A model generated the notes under the pieces. That model worked only from the letters and a program-made list of their open reading frames with translations. It made no database searches and was not told the origin of the DNA. Of a stretch of DNA of 5,846 bases, positions 1-4,589 are shown piece by piece. Origin of the DNA: Paracoccaceae bacterium (GTDB lineage: Bacteria > Pseudomonadota > Alphaproteobacteria > Rhodobacterales > Rhodobacteraceae); NCBI GenBank assembly GCA_024742655.1, contig JANSYB010000174.1:1-5846 (forward strand), read 5' to 3'. Numbering within the stretch: the stretch's first letter is position 1; each line of letters begins with the position of its first letter. A program made the translations under genes and the position numbers.

Positions 1-1
1 C

Positions 2-607
2 GACCTGACCGGCCTTGCGGTTCTGTCTGGCGCCATCGGTGTCGGCCTCGGCTTCGGGCTGCAGAAAGTGGTCTCGAACCTCGTCTCCGGGGTGATCATC
101 CTGCTGGACAAGTCGATCAAGCCCGGCGACGTGATCAGCCTTGGGGAAACCTTCGGCTGGATCAACTCTCTCGGGGCACGATATGTCAGCGTGGTGACCC
201 GCGACGGGCGCGAATACCTTATCCCCAACGAGGACCTGATCACCGGACAGGTGGTGAACTGGTCGCATTCCAACGAATTCGTGCGGCTGGATATCTATTT
301 CGGCACCGCCTACGGGGACGACCCGCACGAGGTGCGCCGGATCGCGATAGAGGCCGCCAAGGGCGTGGACCGGGTGCTCGGCTTCAAACCGCCCGTGTGC
401 CATATCGTGGGCTTCGGCGACAGCAGTGTGGATTACATCCTTCGCTTCTGGATTTCCGATCCGACCGGCGGGCTGACCAATATCCGCGGAAATGTCTATC
501 TCGCGCTCTGGGACGCGTTCCAGCAGAACGGCATTTCCATTCCCTTCCCGCAACGCGAGGTGCGCCTGCTGAACGAGCCGGGTCAGACGAATGCCCATGC
601 CGACTGA
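2..607 (+). CDS. MscS-family mechanosensitive ion channel, C-terminal part (5' end outside window)
   Basis: Small-conductance mechanosensitive channel of the inner membrane, which opens under membrane tension to release solutes on osmotic downshock. The reading frame is already open at base 2, so 201 C-terminal residues are visible and the sensor helices are missing. The first residues form the pore-lining TM3 helix of the family: a glycine/alanine-rich run (GAIGVGLGFGLQ), then KVVSNLVSGVIILLDKSIKPGD, matching the E. coli MscS stretch that ends ALQGSLSNLAAGV. The beta domain follows, with the typical RDGREYLIPNEDLITGQVVNW segment (roughly residues 67-87). The alpha/beta vestibule domain ends in GISIPFPQREV, equivalent to GISFPYPQMDV of E. 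coli MscS. Many relatives carry long extra N-terminal regions, so full length cannot be judged. The stop is TGA at 605-607. Rhodobacterales often have several MscS paralogues, so I give no gene symbol. The family call is secure. Confidence 0.93.
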   Translation, partial: DLTGLAVLSGAIGVGLGFGLQKVVSNLVSGVIILLDKSIKPGDVISLGETFGWINSLGARYVSVVTRDGREYLIPNEDLITGQVVNWSHSNEFVRLDIYFGTAYGDDPHEVRRIAIEAAKGVDRVLGFKPPVCHIVGFGDSSVDYILRFWISDPTGGLTNIRGNVYLALWDAFQQNGISIPFPQREVRLLNEPGQTNAHAD

Positions 608-656
608 CCGATGTGTGACAATCACGCGATGGTCAGCAGGGGCGAACAGGCTTTCA

Positions 657-685
657 TTGAAATGTCACCAATGGATTGCTACCTT
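657..685 (+). promoter_or_regulatory. Putative sigma-70 promoter for rsfS-rlmH
   Basis: A -35-like TTGAAA at 657-662 is separated by exactly 17 bases from a -10-like TACCTT at 680-685. A TG dinucleotide at 677-678 gives an extended -10 arrangement (TGC TACCTT). The -35 matches the consensus at five of six positions; the -10 hexamer is weak (three of six). Transcription would begin near 692, leaving roughly 40 bases before the strong ribosome binding site at 725-731. If real, it rules out the farthest upstream rsfS start at 611. This is inference from motif matching alone. Confidence 0.4.
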
Positions 686-724
686 ACTCACGTGCCCGGC
701 ACCGGGGCAGATCGGTGTGCCAAG

Positions 725-731
725 AAGGAGG
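725..731 (+). promoter_or_regulatory. Very strong Shine-Dalgarno sequence upstream of rsfS
   Basis: AAGGAGG at 725-731 is a near-perfect anti-16S complement and by far the best ribosome binding site in this spacer. It does not sit at a normal distance from any ATG in the rsfS frame. The nearest ATG (735) is 3 bases away and in another frame. An in-frame CTG lies at 740, after 8 bases. The in-frame TTG 788 and ATG 803 are much too far to use it directly. It therefore decides how the start of rsfS is read. Confidence 0.7.
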
Positions 732-734
732 ACG

Positions 735-791
735 ATGTCCTGTCTCTTACGACTGACGCGGCACTGGCCGCTGAACGGGGCGCAGCCTTGA
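735..791 (+). other. Possible 18-codon leader ORF before rsfS
   Basis: An ATG at 735 directly follows the strong AAGGAGG and opens an 18-codon ORF (MSCLLRLTRHWPLNGAQP) in a different frame from rsfS, ending in TGA at 789-791. The stop overlaps an in-frame rsfS TTG (788-790, TTGA arrangement) and lies 11 bases before the rsfS ATG at 803. This layout would suit translational coupling, in which ribosomes finishing the leader reinitiate on rsfS. The spacing of ribosome binding site to ATG is short (3 bases from AAGGAGG, 4 from GGAG), and I recognise no regulatory codon run in the peptide. It may equally be a chance ORF if rsfS starts at CTG 740. Confidence 0.3.
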
Positions 792-802
792 GCGCGCCCG
801 TG

Positions 803-1156
803 ATGAACGCAGACAGCGAAACGCAGCTGGCGCGCATCCTTTCCTCGCTGGAAGACGACAAGGCCGAAGACATCGTGCAGATCGATCTGCGCGGCAAGTC
901 CGCGATCGGCGATTACATGGTGATCTGTTCGGGCCGCTCAAGCCGTCAGGTCACGGCAATCTCCGAGAAGCTGGCCGAACGTCTCAAACAGGAACTGGGT
1001 GTGCTGACCAAGGTCGAGGGCAAGGAGACCGGCGACTGGGTGCTGATCGACACGGGCGACGTGATCGTCCATGTCTTCCGGCCCGAGGTGCGCGAGTTCT
1101 ACCAGCTGGAAAAGATGTGGCTGCCAGGGTCCAGGGCCGCCGGCTCGCAAAGCTGA
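803..1156 (+). CDS. rsfS: Ribosome silencing factor RsfS (Iojap/YbeB family)
   Basis: RsfS binds ribosomal protein uL14 on the 50S subunit and blocks joining to 30S, damping translation under nutrient limitation. The diagnostic core is clear: DKAEDIVQIDLRGKS, then IGDYMVICSGRSSRQV, then a GDWVLIDTGDVIVHVF block and EFYQLEKMW near the C terminus, all aligned with E. coli YbeB (DVQGKSS, GDVIVHV, YELEKLW). Starting at ATG 803 gives 117 residues, close to the usual 105-130, and the same N-terminal distance to the core as in E. coli. That ATG has no Shine-Dalgarno of its own. The frame stays open upstream to ATG 611, with CTG 740 and TTG 788 as alternatives; CTG 740 is best placed for the strong AAGGAGG. 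The family is certain and the start is not. The gene is usually near nadD in bacteria; here an MscS gene precedes it. It is co-transcribed with rlmH. Confidence 0.93.
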   Translation: MNADSETQLARILSSLEDDKAEDIVQIDLRGKSAIGDYMVICSGRSSRQVTAISEKLAERLKQELGVLTKVEGKETGDWVLIDTGDVIVHVFRPEVREFYQLEKMWLPGSRAAGSQS

Positions 1157-1627
1157 ATGCGTGTTCATATCTGTGCGGTGGGCCGGATGCGTGCCGGCCC
1201 GGAACGCATGTTGCTCGATGACTATCTGACCCGCTTCAACCGGTCAGGCCGCGGTCTCGGCTTCGGCACGGCGCTGGTGCACGAGGTCGAAGACCGCAAG
1301 GGCGGCGGAATGACGGCCGAGGCCGGCCTGCTCAGACGCGCCGCGCCAGACGGAGCGTTGATCGCAACGCTCGATGAACGCGGGCGCGTCATGTCCTCGC
1401 CGGGGTTTGCCGCACAGCTTGCCGGATGGCGCGACGACGGGCGCAATGACGTGGCTTTCATGATCGGGGGGGCCGATGGGCTTGATCCCGCCTTGCGCGC
1501 GCAGGCCGGGTTCGTTCTCTCCTTCGGAAAGATGGTCTGGCCGCATATGCTGGCCCGCGTCATGCTGGCCGAACAGCTCTATCGCGCCGCCGCGATCCTG
1601 GCAGGCAGCCCCTATCACCGCGCGTAG
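1157..1627 (+). CDS. rlmH: 23S rRNA (pseudouridine1915-N3)-methyltransferase RlmH
   Basis: RlmH uses S-adenosylmethionine to methylate N3 of pseudouridine 1915 in helix 69 of 23S rRNA. It acts as a homodimer in the cytoplasm and prefers the assembled 70S ribosome. The 156-residue product matches the family length (155 in E. coli). The SPOUT-fold signatures are intact: the cofactor loop motif IGGADG at residues 103-108, followed by LSFGKMVWPHMLARVMLAEQ and YRAAAILAGSPYHR to the C terminus, which is the trefoil-knot region and family tail. The ATG comes immediately after the rsfS TGA (TGAATG), with no evident Shine-Dalgarno, so translation is probably coupled to rsfS. The rsfS-rlmH pair is widely conserved. 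A run of seven G (1466-1472) lies inside the IGGADG codons, but the frame runs cleanly through it. Confidence 0.96.
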   Translation: MRVHICAVGRMRAGPERMLLDDYLTRFNRSGRGLGFGTALVHEVEDRKGGGMTAEAGLLRRAAPDGALIATLDERGRVMSSPGFAAQLAGWRDDGRNDVAFMIGGADGLDPALRAQAGFVLSFGKMVWPHMLARVMLAEQLYRAAAILAGSPYHRA

Positions 1628-1646
1628 TGTATCGGATGCCCGCAGA

Positions 1647-1664
1647 TTGGGGGCCAGCCCCCAA
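1647..1664 (+). repeat. GC-rich hairpin after rlmH (terminator-like, no U-tract)
   Basis: TTGGGGG (1647-1653) pairs perfectly with CCCCCAA (1658-1664) around a CCAG loop, starting 20 bases after the rlmH stop. The stem is strong enough to act as an RNA 3' end or processing block. It is followed by AACCCCCGGG and not by a run of T, so a classical intrinsic terminator is unlikely. The GGGGGC..GCCCCC hairpin followed by a CCCCCGGGATATTT string resembles a short intergenic repeat I associate with Rhodobacterales genomes; that family link is from memory, not searched. Confidence 0.6.
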
Positions 1665-1670
1665 ACCCCC

Positions 1671-1729
1671 GGGATATTTCGGGCCAGAAGAAACCAACCC
1701 TCCCTGTTTCTTCTGGCGATAAATATCCC
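1671..1729. repeat. 59-base inverted repeat with 24-base arms
   Basis: The left arm (1671-1694, beginning GGGATATTT and ending GCCAGAAGAAAC) is matched by the reverse complement of the right arm (1706-1729, beginning GTTTCTTCTGGC and ending AAATATCCC). Twenty-one of 24 positions match; the only differences are three adjacent bases (1680-1682 against 1718-1720). The loop is 11 bases (1695-1705). As RNA this forms a long, nearly continuous stem. It looks like two oppositely oriented copies of the same short intergenic repeat, the left one attached to the GC hairpin at 1647-1664. No T-run follows on either strand, so simple intrinsic termination is not supported. A role in mRNA processing or 3'-end protection is inference. 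Confidence 0.85.
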
Positions 1730-1835
1730 TGCCGGAGGCGTCCAAACGTTTTCCCGTGCAGATCGGGCAGACTGATGCGTCACGTCACCCTTTGCCCAGA
1801 GGAGGCGCCCGAAGGGCAACGACGAGACATCCTGT

Positions 1836-1849
1836 GCGCCGCAAGGCGC
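1836..1849 (+). repeat. Small hairpin with GCAA tetraloop in the gpmI leader
   Basis: GCGCC (1836-1840) and GGCGC (1845-1849) enclose GCAA, a GNRA-type tetraloop. The stem is only 5 bp but all G-C. It lies about 83 bases before the gpmI start. I recognise no riboswitch consensus around it, so a regulatory role is only possible. Confidence 0.35.
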
Positions 1850-1921
1850 CCATTGGGATCAGACCATGCAAAAACCGGTTCACCCCGAAGGCCCGAACCG
1901 CTAGAACGCGACCATGCAGGC

Positions 1922-1928
1922 AGGAGAG
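1922..1928 (+). promoter_or_regulatory. Ribosome binding site that selects the gpmI start
   Basis: AGGAGAG at 1922-1928 lies 3 bases before the ATG at 1932, about 5 bases counted from the AGGAG core. It favours 1932 over the in-frame ATG at 1914, which has only GCGACC before it and would add six residues (MQAGET) ahead of the conserved N terminus. Confidence 0.75.
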
Positions 1929-1931
1929 ACC

Positions 1932-3449
1932 ATGAGCACGCCGAAACCCGTTGTTCTGTGCATCCTTGATGGCTGGGGATTGTCCGAGACGCGCGAGGCC
2001 AATGCTCCGGTGCTGGCCGACACACCGAATTTCGACCGGCTGATGGCCAGTTGCCCCAATGCCACCCTGATCACGCATGGCACCGACGTGGGCCTGCCCG
2101 CCGGGCAGATGGGCAATTCCGAGGTCGGACACCTGAATATCGGCGCGGGCCGAGTCGTGGAAATGGACCTGCGCCGCATCGACCGGGCCATCGACACCGG
2201 CACTTTCGCCAGCCTGCCGGGCGTGCTGCGTTTTGCCGAGAAACTCAAAGCCTCCGGTGGCACGGCACATCTGCTGGGCGTTCTCTCCGATGGCGGCGTT
2301 CATTCGCATGTGGGCCACATGATCGCGGCCGCCCACGCGCTGTGCGGGCATGGCATCCCGGTGGCGATCCATGCCTTCACCGACGGGCGCGACGTCGCAC
2401 CGACCTCGGCCAAGGTCTATCTCGAGGCGCTGCGCGCCGCCCTGCCGCCCGGCGCCCGGATCGCCACCGTGTCGGGGCGCTATTACGCGATGGACCGCGA
2501 TAATCGCTGGGATCGGGTGAAACTGGCCTATGACGCGCTGGTCAACGGGCGTGGCTACATGGCCGCTAATGCCTCCGAGGCGATCGACAACGCCTATTCC
2601 AAGGGCCGCACCGACGAGTTCATCAAGCCGCGCGTTCTGGGTGATTACAGCGGCATGACCGATGGCGATGGCATCCTGTGCCTCAATTTCCGGGCCGACC
2701 GGGCGCGTGAAATTCTCGCCGCCTTTGCCGATCCCGCGTTCGACGCCTTCGACACCGGCGACCGGCCGGCCTTTGCCGCGGTCAGCGGGTTTACCGAGTA
2801 TTCGGACCGCCACAGCACCTACATGGATTGCATCTTTCCCGACGAGCAGCCCGTCAACACCCTGGGCCAATGGGTGGCCAAACACGGCCTGCGCCAGTTC
2901 CACATCGCCGAGACCGAGAAATACCCGCACGTGACCTTCTTTCTCAACGGCGGACGGGAGGACCCCGAGACGGGCGAGGACCGCTACATGGCGCCGTCGC
3001 CCAAGGTGGCGACCTATGACATGATGCCGGAAATGTCCGCCCATGAGGTCACGGATCATCTGATCGCGGCGATCGAAGAGGGTTTCGACCTGATCATCGT
3101 GAACTATGCCAATCCCGACATGGTCGGACACACCGGTGATCTGGCCGCCGCCGTGGCCGCCTGCGAGGCCGTGGATCATGAACTGGGCCGGGTTCTGGAC
3201 GCCCTTCGCTCAGCAGGTGGCGCAATGATCGTCACCGCCGATCATGGCAATTGCGAAACCATGATCGACCCCACGACCGGCGGGCCCCATACCGCCCACA
3301 CCACCAACCCCGTGCCCGTCATCCTGACCGGCGGGCCAGCCGGGGCAGCCCTGCGCAGTGGCCGCCTGGCCGATCTGGCGCCGACGGTGCTGCAACTGAT
3401 GGGCCTGCCCAAACCCGCCGAGATGACCGGGGAGAGCCTGATTTCATGA
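1932..3449 (+). CDS. gpmI: 2,3-bisphosphoglycerate-independent phosphoglycerate mutase
   Basis: GpmI interconverts 3- and 2-phosphoglycerate in glycolysis and gluconeogenesis through a phosphoserine enzyme intermediate and two divalent metal ions (usually Mn). The 505-residue product has the usual length. Visible signatures: N-terminal metal site LDGWG (Asp13); the nucleophile motif GQMGNSEVGH with Ser63; the GGVHSH and FTDGRD substrate-binding motifs; the NFRADRAREI arginine pair; and the metal-binding C-terminal set NPDMVGHTGD (Asp396, His400), TADHGNCE (Asp437, His438) and HTAHTTNPVP (second His456). No key residue appears lost, so the enzyme should be active. It is unrelated to the cofactor-dependent GpmA. 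The start at 1932 is chosen for its ribosome binding site. The gene ends in an ATGA overlap with the EnvC-like gene, which makes GpmI the first gene of an operon with two envelope proteins. Confidence 0.98.
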   Translation: MSTPKPVVLCILDGWGLSETREANAPVLADTPNFDRLMASCPNATLITHGTDVGLPAGQMGNSEVGHLNIGAGRVVEMDLRRIDRAIDTGTFASLPGVLRFAEKLKASGGTAHLLGVLSDGGVHSHVGHMIAAAHALCGHGIPVAIHAFTDGRDVAPTSAKVYLEALRAALPPGARIATVSGRYYAMDRDNRWDRVKLAYDALVNGRGYMAANASEAIDNAYSKGRTDEFIKPRVLGDYSGMTDGDGILCLNFRADRAREILAAFADPAFDAFDTGDRPAFAAVSGFTEYSDRHSTYMDCIFPDEQPVNTLGQWVAKHGLRQFHIAETEKYPHVTFFLNGGREDPETGEDRYMAPSPKVATYDMMPEMSAHEVTDHLIAAIEEGFDLIIVNYANPDMVGHTGDLAAAVAACEAVDHELGRVLDALRSAGGAMIVTADHGNCETMIDPTTGGPHTAHTTNPVPVILTGGPAGAALRSGRLADLAPTVLQLMGLPKPAEMTGESLIS

Positions 3450-4582
3450 CACGCGTCGCCACAGCTTTCGCCATTGCGCTATGCGTGCTGGGCGGGCCGG
3501 CCGCGGCACAGAACGAACCGGCCGCCGCCGCACGGGCCGCCTCAGAGCGGCTGTCGAACGCCGCGGAACTGCTGGCCTCGGCCGACGGGGCACGCAACCG
3601 GGTGAAGGCACTGACGGAAACCATTCAAGCCTACGAAGAGGGCCTTGAGGCGATGCGCGAGGGCGTGCGACGCGCCGCCATCCGCGAAGAAACCCTGACC
3701 CGCGACTTGCAGGCCCGCGAGGCCGGGATCGCCCGCCTGCTGGGCGTCCTGCAAAGCATGGGCAACACGCCCGCGCCGGTTTTGCTTTTGCATCCCTCGG
3801 GGCCGGTGGGCACCGCGCGATCCGGCATGATCCTGTCCGAGGTCACGCCCTCTCTGGAACGCCAGGCCGCCGAGTTGCGCGGAAAGCTCGAGGAAGTCAG
3901 CGTTCTGCGCAGGCTGCAGGAAAGTGCCGCCGACACGTTGCGCCGGGGCCTGCAAGGCGTTCAGAGCGCGCGCACCGAACTCAGCCAGGCGATTGCCGAT
4001 CGCACCGATCTGCCCCGCCGCTTCACCGAGGATCCGGTCAAGACCGCGCTTCTGGTCGCCTCGACCGAAACGCTGGACGGCTTTGCCAGCGGGCTGAGCG
4101 AGATCGCCGTGAACGAGGCCCCCGGTTCGCTGCCGGGGATCGAGGCGCGCAAAGGTCTGCTGCCGCTGCCCGTCGAGGGGCGCATCCTGCGTCGCGCCGG
4201 CGAGGCCGACGCCGCCGGCATCACCCGCCCAGGCCTTGTTCTGGCCACCCGTCCGAACGCTCTGGTCACCACGCCCGCGCCGGCAACGGTACGCTATCGC
4301 GGCCCGCTTCTGGATTACGGCAATGTCATCATTCTTGAACCCCAAGCGGGGCTTTTGCTGGTTCTGGCCGGGCTCGACGTGGTCTATGGTAACACCGGAG
4401 AGGTCCTGCCCGGCGGTAGCCCGGTCGGATTGATGGGCGGTCCTGCGAATGGCGAGGATGGTCTGGTTCAGGCCCAAGTTACGCAGGCGGGTGCCGAACG
4501 GACCGAAACGCTCTATATAGAAGTCAGAGAAAGCAACACGCCAGTCGATCCCGCGACGTGGTTCAAGACAGACGAAGGATAA
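3446..4582 (+). CDS. EnvC-like murein hydrolase activator (degenerate LytM/M23 domain)
   Basis: Predicted periplasmic activator of N-acetylmuramoyl-L-alanine amidases during septal peptidoglycan splitting. The 378-residue product has an Ala-rich signal peptide (residues 1-21, likely cut after AAA before Gln22). A long Arg/Glu/Ala-rich helical region, probably coiled coil, spans roughly 25-210, and a LytM-like domain about 236-372 ends in LYIEVRESNTPVDPATW. The domain aligns with E. coli EnvC: DYGNVIILE for GYGLVVVVE, RPGLVLAT for WKGMVIGA, and LYIEVR for LYFEIR. The Zn ligands of active M23 peptidases (the H..D and HxH motifs) are absent at those places, as in EnvC, so activation and not cleavage is expected. 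It is shorter than E. coli EnvC (419). The ATG overlaps the gpmI stop (ATGA), with GGGGAG at 3429-3434 as ribosome binding site; the frame is open upstream to 3251 but lacks any other reason to start there. The partner amidase is not in the window. Confidence 0.88.
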   Translation: MTRVATAFAIALCVLGGPAAAQNEPAAAARAASERLSNAAELLASADGARNRVKALTETIQAYEEGLEAMREGVRRAAIREETLTRDLQAREAGIARLLGVLQSMGNTPAPVLLLHPSGPVGTARSGMILSEVTPSLERQAAELRGKLEEVSVLRRLQESAADTLRRGLQGVQSARTELSQAIADRTDLPRRFTEDPVKTALLVASTETLDGFASGLSEIAVNEAPGSLPGIEARKGLLPLPVEGRILRRAGEADAAGITRPGLVLATRPNALVTTPAPATVRYRGPLLDYGNVIILEPQAGLLLVLAGLDVVYGNTGEVLPGGSPVGLMGGPANGEDGLVQAQVTQAGAERTETLYIEVRESNTPVDPATWFKTDEG

Positions 4583-4589
4583 TACACCG

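Larger units (their letters stand above)
1628..1931 (+). other. Gene-free spacer between rlmH and gpmI
   Basis: These 304 bases hold no convincing gene. The left part (to about 1730) contains the GC hairpin and the long inverted repeat described separately. The right part (about 1740-1931) would be the gpmI leader. It contains several short inverted repeats: TTGCCC 1792-1797 with GGGCAA 1814-1819; GCGCC-GCAA-GGCGC at 1836-1849; and CGGTTC 1876-1881 with GAACCG 1895-1900. A 12-codon ORF (ATG 1866 to TAG 1904) has no good ribosome binding site. I find no sigma-70 promoter worth calling, although gpmI must be transcribed from here or by read-through from rlmH. Confidence 0.6.

Noticed and set aside
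613..627. Hairpin GTGTGA/TCACGC with a CAA loop after the mscS stop, as a terminator
   Set aside because: The stem is 6 bp with one G-U pair and no following T-run, which is too weak to call.
611..802. Starting rsfS at ATG 611, giving 181 residues
   Set aside because: This is about 60 residues longer than the family, the extra part is unlike RsfS, there is no ribosome binding site, and the promoter candidate at 657-685 would lie inside it.
1466..1472. Run of seven G in rlmH as a possible frameshift site
   Set aside because: The frame is intact through the run and encodes the conserved IGGADG motif, so there is no sign of frameshifting or sequence error.
1775..1969. 64-codon + strand ORF in the rlmH-gpmI spacer running into gpmI
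   Set aside because: It has no Shine-Dalgarno, an Arg/His-rich composition, and its end overlaps the start of gpmI in another frame. It is probably a chance ORF.
1785..3179. 464-codon open frame on the minus strand opposite gpmI
   Set aside because: It is antisense to a gpmI gene with every catalytic motif intact. The translation is Gly/His/Arg-rich without family features, typical of the mirror frame in GC-rich coding DNA.
3251..3445. Upstream in-frame extension of the EnvC-like protein inside gpmI
   Set aside because: It would place 65 Arg/Pro-rich residues before a clear signal peptide. The ATG at 3446 in the ATGA overlap gives a proper exported protein.
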